Of a stretch of 7,913 nt of DNA, positions 1-6,397 are shown piece after piece. The notes beneath the pieces were generated by a model. The model did not search any database, had not been told where the DNA came from, and saw only the letters and a program-made list of their open reading frames with translations. This stretch comes from Chloroflexota bacterium (GTDB lineage Bacteria > Chloroflexota > Dehalococcoidia > DSTF01 > JACRBR01). The translations under genes and the position numbers were made by a program. Numbering within the stretch: the stretch's first letter is position 1; each line of letters opens with the position of its first letter. Location: positions 1 to 7,913 of the forward strand of contig JANXYW010000184.1 in assembly GCA_025355835.1 (NCBI GenBank), given 5' to 3'.

Positions 1-110
1 GCGATCGGCGTCGCCCCGCTCGCCGAGAGACCGGCGAGCAGACACAGCGTGGCTCCCACGAGCGAGAGCCGCGCCAAAAGCTTCGCGCGACCAACGTGCG
101 ATCCGTGCAT
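1..110 (-). CDS. N-terminus of an exported protein (partial, runs off the left edge)
   Basis: Only the first 36 codons lie in the window. The ATG at 110-108 is preceded by a strong ribosome binding site, GGGAGGA (116-122), with 5-nt spacing. The translation begins MHGSHVGRAK and continues with a hydrophobic stretch (about residues 11-30, LLARLSLVGATLCLLAGLSA), followed by small residues SGA. This is a classic Sec signal peptide: basic n-region, hydrophobic core, and a likely signal peptidase I site near residues 30-33. There is no convincing lipobox, since the cysteine at residue 23 sits inside the core without the usual L-A-G/A before it. The mature part is outside the window, so its function is unknown. 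The start and export signal are well supported. Confidence 0.7.
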   Translation of the reverse strand, partial: MHGSHVGRAKLLARLSLVGATLCLLAGLSASGATPI

Positions 111-231
111 TTCGCTCCTCCCGTGGGTATCGGGCGAAGCGGCGCGGGCGAGGAAGGTGCAGGCACCCACCGTCGTCGGACGTAGGAGTCTGGCGCACGA
201 GAGATCAGGGTTCAGCGCATCGGCGTCACGT

Positions 232-251
232 CGATTCGCCTAGGAGAATCG
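232..251. promoter_or_regulatory. 20-bp near-perfect palindrome, possible operator
   Basis: The sequence reads CGATTC-G-CCTAGG-A-GAATCG. The outer 6-bp arms and the central CCTAGG are perfectly symmetric; only the G/A pair at 238 and 245 breaks the symmetry. Its length and dyad form suit a dimeric DNA-binding protein. It lies 122 bp upstream of the exported-protein start at 110, in the only region where that gene's promoter could be. No regulator gene is visible nearby, so the operator role is inference. Confidence 0.35.
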
Positions 252-324
252 CCACGACGGCGCTGCGCGCCCAGATGGTGACGGTGGTTGCGCATGCCGA
301 GGAGACGGCTTGTGTACGACGCGT

Positions 325-344
325 GTTGTGTCGCTTCACACAAC
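325..344. repeat. Perfect 7-bp inverted repeat (hairpin)
   Basis: GTTGTGT (325-331) and ACACAAC (338-344) are perfect reverse complements around a 6-nt loop. The hairpin is 68 bp past the stop of the cysteine-rich small gene on the minus strand. It could slow or end transcription or serve as an operator. It lacks a following run of T, so it is not a standard intrinsic terminator. Confidence 0.35.
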
Positions 345-411
345 GAGCACATCGCGGATCACTCAACGGAGGCCAAGACGTGCTTCAGGGTCGCTTGCCC
401 TTCGGAGATGT

Positions 412-657
412 TCAGCGGTAGGGCCGCTCGCAGATCGAGTGCTCTTTGCAGTCGGCCGTCTTGCATTCCTGCACAGACTCGCGGCGAAACTCGTCGCACA
501 TGGTGCACGTGTCGACGGAGAGGACGCGGCTTTTGCTGACGTCCCACCGCATACTGTCGTGCGCCGACTGCAGTCGCGGGCGCGTCGTGAGCGTCGTCCA
601 CGAGTGCTGGTGGCGTATCCCCAGGCTGCGGTCGCCGTCTACTTCAGTCACTGCCAT
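412..657 (-). CDS. Small cysteine-rich protein, hypothetical (81 aa)
   Basis: I do not recognise a named family. The ATG at 657 follows AGAGG (665-669) with 7-nt spacing, a good ribosome binding site. The N-terminal half is polar and unremarkable. The last 31 residues hold five cysteines: C51-x2-C54, then C65-x4-C70-x5-C76, ending in PYR. The order C-x2-C-x10-C-x4-C followed by a terminal P-Y-R resembles short zinc-finger modules I recall from phage and mobile-element proteins, so metal binding is plausible; that comparison is from memory and unverified. The gene starts 35 nt after the stop of the upstream small gene, suggesting co-transcription. Competing open frames on both strands lack a comparable start site. 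Confidence 0.55.
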   Translation of the reverse strand: MAVTEVDGDRSLGIRHQHSWTTLTTRPRLQSAHDSMRWDVSKSRVLSVDTCTMCDEFRRESVQECKTADCKEHSICERPYR

Positions 658-692
658 CGCTCACCCTCTGTTCTTGTGCGAACGTCGCGCTG

Positions 693-917
693 TCAAATAT
701 ACAGCCCGCGCCGGCGTGGCGAGGTGATGTCTGCGACCGCAGGCCCCGCGCGAAGCAGTCGCAACTCTTCCCATTTCGCGCGCGATTGGCCTTCGAGCGC
801 CTTGATCTGTGCACCGTCGAGGCGTCCTGCCGGCTGCCGCAGGGCGCGCACGCGCTCGAATAGCAGACCTATCTCCTTCAGGATCTCCGTCTCGCGCGGA
901 TCGACTTGCACCTTCAA
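693..917 (-). CDS. Small helical hypothetical protein (74 aa)
   Basis: No family is recognised. The start is taken as TTG at 917-915 because AAGGA (923-927) lies 5 nt upstream; a GTG two codons further in would sit 11 nt from the same site. The first 52 or so residues are rich in E, K, R, L and A in a pattern typical of one or two amphipathic helices (for example DPRETEILKEIGLLFERVRAL). The last 20 residues are less ordered. It has no cysteines, signal peptide or membrane segment, so it is probably a small cytoplasmic protein. It is followed after 35 nt by the cysteine-rich small gene, probably as a two-gene unit. Confidence 0.6.
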   Translation of the reverse strand: MKVQVDPRETEILKEIGLLFERVRALRQPAGRLDGAQIKALEGQSRAKWEELRLLRAGPAVADITSPRRRGLYI

Positions 918-1182
918 TGTGTTCCTTTCGCCGGCGCAATCGATTCGCGGCTGCGTCAGCGTTCGTCGCCGAAGAGGCGGAGTAGTCCAGGTCGCTAGTG
1001 CCGCGTGAGAGTCGAGGAGGAGGCTTCGTCTCTAAAGGGTAGGCGCCCCACCGCGCGGGCTCGTCGGTGCGCAGCGCCATACGCGTGTGCGTACGGTCGT
1101 TGCATCGATGTATGCAGCATAGCACGCGGCAGGGGGAGGTTCAGAAGTGAAGGTCGAGCGAGAATCGATGAGCTTGCTGCGA
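918..1182. other. Intergenic region, no gene seen
   Basis: This 265-bp gap lies between the DUF151 gene and the 74-aa gene. The open frames crossing it have no ribosome binding site and read as out-of-frame translation. The only recognisable element is the AAGGA ribosome binding site at its left end. I see no clear intrinsic terminator after the DUF151 stop and no confident promoter for the two small genes. Confidence 0.4.
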
Positions 1183-1713
1183 CTAGCTCTTGCGCTTGTC
1201 GAAGTCGTCCAGGTCGAGGCTTTCGATGAAGTCCTTGAAGGCGGACATCCGCTCGATCTCTTCCGGATTCACCTTCACGGTGCGGTCGCCGGAGGTGACA
1301 GTCTCGCCGTCCTTGTCCAGCATGACGCCGGCCTTGTCCAGCACCGACTCGTCGGCGTAGATTGGCACCTTCACACGCACAGCCAGCGCGATTGCGTCGC
1401 TCGGGCGCGAATCGATCTCCATCGAGCTGCCGTTCACGTCCAGCACGATGCGCGCGTAGAACGTGTCGTTCGAGAGATCGTTGACGATGACGTGGTTGAC
1501 GTGGGCGCCCAGCGTATCGATGACCGAGCGCAGAAGGTCGTGCGTGAGCGGCCGCGCGACGGCCACTTCCTGGAGTTGCACGGCGATTGCGTCGGCCTCG
1601 GCGGCGCCGATCCAGATGGGCAGGTAGCGGTCGGACGACTTGTCCCGGAGGATCACAACCCTCTGGTAGTTCATCAGGCTCACCCTGATGCTCTCGATCG
1701 TCAACTCAATCAC
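1183..1713 (-). CDS. DUF151 / bifunctional nuclease family protein
   Basis: This 176-aa protein matches the DUF151 family, whose plant and archaeal members have reported RNase and DNase activity; the bacterial role is not settled. Visible hallmarks are LPIWIGAAEADAIA (residues 31-44), TFYARIVLD (84-92), IDSRPSDAIALAVR (100-113) and PIYADESVLDKAGV (117-130). The acidic C-terminal helix FKDFIESLDLDDF (159-171) is also usual in the family. The start is set at GTG 1713-1711 because GGAGGT (1722-1727) is 8 nt upstream; a TTG at 1722 would overlap that ribosome binding site. The protein then begins MIELTIESIRV, the common family start. There is no UvrB/C-like extension. It lies 84 bp after the second MFS gene but has its own promoter, so it is probably transcribed separately. 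Confidence 0.92.
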   Translation of the reverse strand: MIELTIESIRVSLMNYQRVVILRDKSSDRYLPIWIGAAEADAIAVQLQEVAVARPLTHDLLRSVIDTLGAHVNHVIVNDLSNDTFYARIVLDVNGSSMEIDSRPSDAIALAVRVKVPIYADESVLDKAGVMLDKDGETVTSGDRTVKVNPEEIERMSAFKDFIESLDLDDFDKRKS

Positions 1714-1743
1714 GCAGCCCAACCTCCATCCGCATCGCGATCC

Positions 1744-1773
1744 AGTCTATGCCTGCCCCGATCACGGTGTCAA
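1744..1773 (-). promoter_or_regulatory. Sigma-70-type promoter of the DUF151 gene
   Basis: On the minus strand there is a perfect -35 box TTGACA (1768-1773), an 18-bp spacer and a -10 box TAGACT (1744-1749; 4 of 6 matches to TATAAT, including the first T, the second A and the last T). Transcription would begin near 1737, leaving a leader of about 24 nt that includes the GGAGGT site. The promoter lies between the MFS stop and the DUF151 start. Confidence 0.6.
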
Positions 1774-1797
1774 AGCTGACAGATGGGCCTGCCTGTG

Positions 1798-3174
1798 CTA
1801 GGGCGGCGGGCTGTTCATCAACTCTGGCGGCGGGCGACCATCGCCCTTCGACCACTTGACCTCGAAATAGATGCTGAATCCTGCGATCGCCGCCATCACC
1901 GCGGCGATGGCGAAAAGCACAGGACTCACACCATAGATATCGGCAATCGAACCGGCCGCGATGAGCGGCAAAATGCCCACAGCGTTCGCCAACACCACCT
2001 GTGCGGCGAATACGCGGCCTCGCATCTCCGCCGGCGCACGCTCGTGCAGGACCGTCTGGGCTGGCGCGTTGACCAGCGCATACGCAAACCCGAGCGGCCC
2101 AGCAAACGCCATCGTCAGCAACACCAGGATCGAAAGGCCTCCCGTGCGGTCATTGCCGAAAGGGTTGAAATCCTCCGTCGTCTTCAGCAGCCGTGCGATC
2201 GGATCGACGGCGCCGATGGCGATCACGGAGAGGCTCAGCCCCACCATGCCGATGATCACGGTGCGAGTTTTTCCGAAGCGCGCGGCGATCATCGGCAGCG
2301 CCCGCAGCCCCAAAATGGCGCCGACTCCGACCGGAGCGAAGATCGTCACCGCCTTGTCGGGCGAGATCTTCAGGATCGCCTGCATGTAGCGGGGAACGAG
2401 CACCGCGAACAGCAGTACCAGCGAGCTGCCCGTCGCGTAGTGAATCAGCGCCAGCGTCGATACGGCGTCCTTCGACAGCGTGCGCAGCGTGTTCATATAG
2501 TCGCCCGCCGCGTTCCGCAGTTCGCCGAACGTCGGCATCGATCTATCGGGCGCGGCGTCGTCCTCACGGATCGGCGGCATCAAGACTGCGCAGATCACGG
2601 AGATACCGAACATCGCCGTCGCGATCGCGAACAGCCACGCCTCGCCGACGGTGGGCAGCAGGATCGGCGCCAGGATGATCATGCCCAGCAACTGCGATCC
2701 CGTGACCGCCATGCTGAACATGCTGTTCGCCGCCATCAGTTGATCTTTCGGCACGACCGAGGGCACCGTGACCGCATCCGTCGTGCCGAAGAACTGACTT
2801 GCTGTCGCGAAGAAGATGCTGATCAAGATGAGCATGCCGACGTGGTCGCGCGCGAGTAGAAAGCACACGGCCAGCAGCATCCGCGCGACATTGGTGTAGA
2901 TGAGCAGCAGCCGCTTGCTCCACAGATCCACGACCACGCCGGAGAAGATGCCGAACACCACCGACGGAATGACGAACGACAGCACCAGGATCGATGTGAA
3001 GGTCGCGCCCTTCGTCAGCTTGGTGACGATCACCAGCAGCGTAAAGAGGATGGCGTTCTGCGCCGACTGCGAGATCAGCTGGGCCAGCCACAGCAGCAGA
3101 AAGCTGCGGTTAGTGAGTACGGGGCGCGTCTTGGGGGGCCGCGATCGCGGCGTGTTGCGGATCGCAGTCACCAT
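1798..3174 (-). CDS. MFS transporter, probable exporter (second of a tandem pair)
   Basis: This is a 458-aa polytopic membrane protein of the major facilitator superfamily, in the MFS_3/EntS-like exporter group by its motifs. The cytoplasmic loop after the second hydrophobic segment carries a motif-A-like sequence, SGVVVDLWSKR (residues 78-88). A second signature, ERAPAEMRGRVFAAQ (378-392), lies late in the protein, as in bacterial macrolide and siderophore exporters of this group. Long hydrophobic stretches throughout fit about 12 helices. The polar N-terminus (MVTAIRNTPRSRPPKTRP) and proline-rich C-terminus (PPPELMNSPPP) should be cytoplasmic. Its ATG follows the TAG of the upstream MFS gene with no intervening base, and no strong ribosome binding site precedes it, so translational coupling is likely. 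The substrate cannot be told from sequence. Confidence 0.9.
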   Translation of the reverse strand: MVTAIRNTPRSRPPKTRPVLTNRSFLLLWLAQLISQSAQNAILFTLLVIVTKLTKGATFTSILVLSFVIPSVVFGIFSGVVVDLWSKRLLLIYTNVARMLLAVCFLLARDHVGMLILISIFFATASQFFGTTDAVTVPSVVPKDQLMAANSMFSMAVTGSQLLGMIILAPILLPTVGEAWLFAIATAMFGISVICAVLMPPIREDDAAPDRSMPTFGELRNAAGDYMNTLRTLSKDAVSTLALIHYATGSSLVLLFAVLVPRYMQAILKISPDKAVTIFAPVGVGAILGLRALPMIAARFGKTRTVIIGMVGLSLSVIAIGAVDPIARLLKTTEDFNPFGNDRTGGLSILVLLTMAFAGPLGFAYALVNAPAQTVLHERAPAEMRGRVFAAQVVLANAVGILPLIAAGSIADIYGVSPVLFAIAAVMAAIAGFSIYFEVKWSKGDGRPPPELMNSPPP

Positions 3175-4512
3175 CTAGTTCGCCGCTCTCGCCGGCATCG
3201 CGAGGTTGCGGGCTGCGTAGTACGCCGCGAGCACGACGCCCGCGATCGCGATGAGGAAGAAGACCGGCGACACGCCGATGACATCGGCCAGCAGGCCGGT
3301 CAGCAGAATGGGCGGAATCGATGCCAGGTTGGTCAACACGGTCTGCGCGGCGAGTACACGCCCTTGCATCTCCCTCGGAATGCGCTCGTTCACGATCGAC
3401 CGGCCGACGATGTTCACGAACGTGAACGCGAAGGCCAGCGCCGCGCCGAGCACTGACGAGATCATAATACGCGCTGTGCTCTGGCCGAAGGGGCCGGGGT
3501 CAAATAAGCCGGCGGGGTTTATGTCTTGCAGCGAATCGCCGAACGGGCCGACGAACGCCAGCAGCAACACCATGGCGGCCATCGCGCCGAACGATCCGCC
3601 AATACTCCACCACGGCGAGACGCGGCTGGAGAGGTCGCGCACCAACCGCATCGCCAGCCAGATGCCCAGCGCGGCAGGCGCGGCGACGAAGATCACGTTC
3701 TCGGCGTGCACGTCCAGCACGTTCTTCGCGAAGCGCGGCAGCAACGTCGCAATGACGAGCCCCATCGTGTTCGTCAACACGACGATGACCACACTGATGT
3801 ACGAAACGGAGTCGCCCGTCAGACGATGCCACGCTTCTGCGAATCGCTCGCGCGTGTCCTCGATCGAAACCGGCATCGAGGTCACAGCGCCGCCGAGACC
3901 TTCGATCAGCAGGAAGTTGAACGCCGCGCCAGCAAACATGCAGGCGCAGACGATCGCGAGCGGCGCCGGGCCGACGGTCTTGAGAAAGATCGTCGGCAAG
4001 ATCATCAGCCCGGCCACCTGCGAGATCAGCGAGCCGAGATTGTTGAGCGCGTTCGCGGCGGTCAGATCTTCGGCCTGCACAATCGTCGGCAGCGCTGAAC
4101 CCTCCGCAGGGCCGGCGAACTGCGATCCGACTGCGAACAGCACCGCGATCACGTAGATCACCGGCACGTTGTCCGTCGATATCGCCAGCAGCACACAGAG
4201 TGCCGCACGGATCGCGTTCGTGCCCGCCAGCACGACGCCCTTCGGCATGCGGTCGACGAGCACGCCTGACACGGTGCCCAGCAGCGCCGTCGGTGCGATG
4301 TACGCGACCACGAAGAGGCTGCTGAAGAAGCTCTTTCCGGTCGAGTTCACGACCATGATCAGCATCGCGTACACAACCGCGTTCGTCGGGATGTGCGACA
4401 ACAGCTTCGCCAGCCAGAGCTTGCGATACGCGTCGTTCTCGAACAGCGTGCGCTCGCCGACGAGCGCGGAGATGCGCAGCATGGCGGAGCGGGCGTGCGT
4501 TCTCTGCGTCAT
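3175..4512 (-). CDS. MFS transporter, probable exporter (first of a tandem pair)
   Basis: This is a 445-aa MFS protein, paralogous to the next gene. The loop after the second hydrophobic segment has VSGVLVDRMPK (about residues 81-91), and the late signature is ERIPREMQGRVLAAQ (376-390); both align with equivalent positions in the neighbour. The open frame extends upstream to 4692, but that extra 60 residues is arginine-rich, out-of-frame translation of the DUF951 gene. The ATG at 4512 overlaps the DUF951 stop as ATGA and has GGAG 8 nt upstream, so 4512 is the start. About 12 membrane helices are expected, with a longer polar loop before the last few helices (around DSLQDINPAGLFDPGPFGQS). Probable export of an unknown small molecule. 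Confidence 0.9.
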   Translation of the reverse strand: MTQRTHARSAMLRISALVGERTLFENDAYRKLWLAKLLSHIPTNAVVYAMLIMVVNSTGKSFFSSLFVVAYIAPTALLGTVSGVLVDRMPKGVVLAGTNAIRAALCVLLAISTDNVPVIYVIAVLFAVGSQFAGPAEGSALPTIVQAEDLTAANALNNLGSLISQVAGLMILPTIFLKTVGPAPLAIVCACMFAGAAFNFLLIEGLGGAVTSMPVSIEDTRERFAEAWHRLTGDSVSYISVVIVVLTNTMGLVIATLLPRFAKNVLDVHAENVIFVAAPAALGIWLAMRLVRDLSSRVSPWWSIGGSFGAMAAMVLLLAFVGPFGDSLQDINPAGLFDPGPFGQSTARIMISSVLGAALAFAFTFVNIVGRSIVNERIPREMQGRVLAAQTVLTNLASIPPILLTGLLADVIGVSPVFFLIAIAGVVLAAYYAARNLAMPARAAN

Positions 4513-4751
4513 CCTTCGCGCTCCAGCGCGATGCGCACCTGCTCGGCGTCCAACTCTGGTCCGCGGCTGACGAATGCCTTCATCCGCTTCTCCAGCGTCC
4601 GCCGGTCGAGCAGCACGCGATGCCCGCACGTCGAGCACTTCAATCCGATGTCCGCACCGAGCCGCACGATCGCCCACTCGAAACCGCCGCAAGGATGCGC
4701 CTTCCGCAGCCGTACGACGTCTTCCATGCGGAAGTCGACGATCTCACTCAT
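4509..4751 (-). CDS. DUF951 family zinc-ribbon-like protein (80 aa)
   Basis: This short protein fits the DUF951 family (PF06107), found mainly in Firmicutes and Chloroflexota and of unknown function. Recognisable features are VRLRKAHPCGGFEWAIVRLG (residues 13-32), then ADIGLKCSTCGHRVLLDRRTLEKR (33-56). Cys21, Cys39 and Cys42, with His19 or His44, could bind a metal. The start is ATG 4751; a longer frame reaching 5069 is translation of the hairpin repeat array and should not be annotated. The ribosome binding site is weak (AGG about 8 nt upstream). The stop overlaps the next ATG (ATGA), so it is translationally coupled to the two MFS exporters. Nucleic acid binding is often supposed for such small zinc ribbons but is not shown here. 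Confidence 0.88.
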   Translation of the reverse strand: MSEIVDFRMEDVVRLRKAHPCGGFEWAIVRLGADIGLKCSTCGHRVLLDRRTLEKRMKAFVSRGPELDAEQVRIALEREG

Positions 4752-4769
4752 ACGGAGAACCTGCGCGGG

Positions 4770-5365
4770 CCTCACCCCGGCCTTCGGCCACCCCTCTCCA
4801 CAGCGTGGAGAGGGAAGCATTTCGTGGAGTTGAATCTGAATGAGGAGATGAGGCGATGTAGGACAGCCGCCCCCGGCTGTTGACTGCCCGAAATGGCAGA
4901 CCGTCGTGCACTCGCACCTCACCCCGGCCTTCGGCCACCCCTCTCCACGACGTGGAGAGGGGAGCGCCTCGACGAGTTGCTGTGGAATATCGACCTGAGG
5001 CGATGTAGGACAGCCGCCCTCGGCTGTTGACTGCCCGAAACGGCAGATCGTCGCGAACGCGCACGTCACCCCGGCCTGTCTCCTGCGGCGACTCGGGATC
5101 GGCCACGCCCCGCCGCAATATGGAGAGGGGAGCGTTTCGTAAAGTTGGTGTGGAATACAAGTTTAAGGCGATGTAGGACAGCCGCCCTCGGCTGTTGACT
5201 GCCCGAAATGGCAGATCGTGGCGAACGCGCACCTCACCCCGGCCTGTCTCCTGCGGCGACTCGGGATCGGCCACGCCCTGCCGCGATATGGAGGGGGGAG
5301 CGTTTCGTAGAGTTGGTCTGGAATACAAATTTGAGACGATGTAGGACAGCCGCCCTCGGCTGCTG
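4770..5365. repeat. Tandem array of four hairpin-rich repeats (147/147/168/about 134 bp)
   Basis: Four direct repeats follow one another: 4770-4916, 4917-5063, 5064-5231 and a truncated 5232 to about 5365. The core GATGTAGGACAGCCGCC starts at 4855, 5002, 5170 and 5338. Units 3 and 4 carry a 21-bp longer middle segment. Complete units hold several hairpins: ACAGCCG/CGGCTGT around 4 nt (4863-4880 in unit 1), CTGCC/GGCAG around 6 nt (4884-4899), and in units 1 and 2 a long arm pair CCCTCTCCAC/GTGGAGAGGG (4792-4814; 11-bp perfect arms at 4938-4962). The last is eroded in units 3 and 4. GTAG stands directly before the ACAGCCG hairpin in every unit, the layout of REP elements. The array lies between pyrF and the DUF951 operon and is not coding. 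Confidence 0.85.
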
Positions 5366-5395
5366 ATCGAGCGGAGCTCGACGTTCTCCCCAACC

Positions 5396-5421
5396 CCTTC
5401 GTGCGCCTTCGTGTCCTTCGT
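5396..5421. repeat. Triplicated CCTTCGT short tandem repeat
   Basis: CCTTCGT occurs at 5396, 5406 and 5415, so the minus strand reads ACGAAGG three times at 9-10-bp steps. It lies between the hairpin array and the pyrF stop. Sequences of this kind, which translate as TKDTKAHEG, recur as non-coding repeats in many unrelated bacterial genomes (from memory). It is probably another mobile or slipped repeat rather than part of a gene. Confidence 0.5.
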
Positions 5422-5434
5422 GGCTCCCCCGTCG

Positions 5435-6265
5435 CTACGCCCGCACCGCAGAAGCGCAGGCGCGGATCTCGTCTCGGAGCTTCGTCGCCGCAGCGCGTGC
5501 GGCTGCCGCGAAGTCCGCGGCCTTCGATGCGTATGTGACGCCGCGTGATGCGCTGACCAGCAGTCCGCGGCCGCGCGCGTTGATGCCCGCCCGCACCGCC
5601 GCCTCGAGCGAACCCTGCTGGGCGCCGATGCCGGGCACGAGGAACAGTGTGTCGGGGCACAGCGCACGCAGTCGTCGCATCTCGTCCGGATACGTCGCAC
5701 CGACGACGAGGCCGACGTTGCCGTGACGATCCCACGACTTCGCGCGCTCGGCGACGACTTCATACAGCGGACACGTGCCGCCTTCGCTCTGCACCCGCAG
5801 ATCCTGGAAGTCGGGCGCACCAGGATTCGACGTGCGGCACACGACGATCGCCGCCTTGTCGGCGCGCTCGATCCACGGCTCAACCGAGTCCAGACCGAGA
5901 TACGGGTTCACCGTCGCCGCGTCGAAGCCAAGATCGTCGAACAGCGCTGCGACGTAGGCGCGCGCCGTGTGCTCGACATCGCCGCGCTTGGCATCGGCGA
6001 GCGTGATGACGTGCGGCGGAATGGCCGCCAGGGTCTTCCGCAGCGCCGCATAGCCGCGTTCCGGCCCCAGCGCCTCATAGAACGCAACATTCGGCTTGTA
6101 CGCGCACACGAGATCGCTCGTCGCTTCGATGATCGCGATGTTGAACGCGGCCACGTCGTCCGCACCATACCCGTCCGGCATGAGCGCGACATCCGGATCG
6201 AGTCCGATGCACAGCATGCTGTCGCTGCGCGTCCACGCCGCCTCGAGTTTGTCGCGGAAGTTCAT
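5435..6265 (-). CDS. pyrF: Orotidine-5'-phosphate decarboxylase, subfamily 2
   Basis: This enzyme converts orotidine 5'-phosphate to UMP, the last step of de novo pyrimidine synthesis, in the cytoplasm. At 276 aa it has the length of the longer subfamily 2 (TIGR02127 type). Visible motifs are CIGLDPD (residues 19-25), YKPN (56-59), the catalytic LADAKRGDVEHTA (89-101; D91, K93 and D96), SNPGA (146-150), GLVVGATYP (185-193), PGIGAQQG (211-218) and SRGVTYAS (240-247), the last likely contacting phosphate. The ATG at 6265 follows AGAGGA (6271-6276) with 5-nt spacing. An in-frame extension to 6370 reads through the inverted-repeat element and is not coding. No other pyrimidine gene is adjacent. 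The gene is complete and all key residues are present. Confidence 0.95.
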   Translation of the reverse strand: MNFRDKLEAAWTRSDSMLCIGLDPDVALMPDGYGADDVAAFNIAIIEATSDLVCAYKPNVAFYEALGPERGYAALRKTLAAIPPHVITLADAKRGDVEHTARAYVAALFDDLGFDAATVNPYLGLDSVEPWIERADKAAIVVCRTSNPGAPDFQDLRVQSEGGTCPLYEVVAERAKSWDRHGNVGLVVGATYPDEMRRLRALCPDTLFLVPGIGAQQGSLEAAVRAGINARGRGLLVSASRGVTYASKAADFAAAARAAATKLRDEIRACASAVRA

Positions 6266-6307
6266 TTCAATCCTCTTGCGTTCACACCATTTCGAGCACC
6301 ACTGCCC

Positions 6308-6397
6308 GTGTAGGGGCGTCCCTCGGGGCGCACGGTGTGCGTGACTATGCGGACGCTCAAAATCCGGCACCGGGCAGGGCTCGCCCTGCCCCTACAC
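6308..6397. mobile_element. 90-bp REPIN-like element with inverted ends
   Basis: The ends are perfect 10-bp inverted repeats: GTGTAGGGGC (6308-6317) and GCCCCTACAC (6388-6397). Each half is itself a hairpin with GTAG at its outer edge. The right half, GGGCAGGGC-TC-GCCCTGCCC (6372-6391), is a perfect palindrome; the left half pairs GCGTCCC with GGGGCGC (6316-6331) with one G-T wobble. Two REP sequences in head-to-head orientation with outward GTAG feet is the REPIN/BIME plan. I see no clear target-site duplication. It sits between murI and pyrF, and its right GTAG contains the murI stop codon. It might also act as a mRNA-stabilising or weak terminator hairpin, without a T run. Confidence 0.65.

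Larger units (their letters stand above)
111..411. other. Intergenic region with two inverted repeats, no gene seen
   Basis: This 301-bp gap lies between the cysteine-rich small gene and the exported-protein gene. I find no credible coding frame on either strand: the open frames here have poor composition and no ribosome binding site. It holds two inverted repeats, listed separately (232-251 and 325-344), and the ribosome binding site of the exported-protein gene at its left end. A promoter for that gene is expected here, but I could not identify a clear -35/-10 pair. Confidence 0.5.

Noticed and set aside
310..1008. 232-aa plus-strand frame
   Set aside because: It is antisense to the two small minus-strand genes with good ribosome binding sites, and its composition is arginine-rich and domain-free.
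1100..1130. Promoter pair for the 74-aa gene around the TGCATCGATGTATGCA region
   Set aside because: No -35/-10 pair with acceptable spacing could be made on the minus strand.
1783..2859. Long plus-strand frame opposite the second MFS gene
   Set aside because: It is rich in R, H, D and Q with no domain, and is the antisense of a clear membrane protein gene.
3251..4156. Long plus-strand frame opposite the first MFS gene
   Set aside because: It is antisense to a well-supported MFS gene, with no ribosome binding site or recognisable family.
4770..5365. CRISPR array
   Set aside because: The repeated units are 147-168 bp and similar along most of their length, with no short repeats separated by unique spacers and no cas genes.
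4744..5883. 379-aa minus-strand frame across the pyrF 3' end and the repeat array
   Set aside because: Its first part is out-of-frame pyrF and the rest is translated hairpin repeats.
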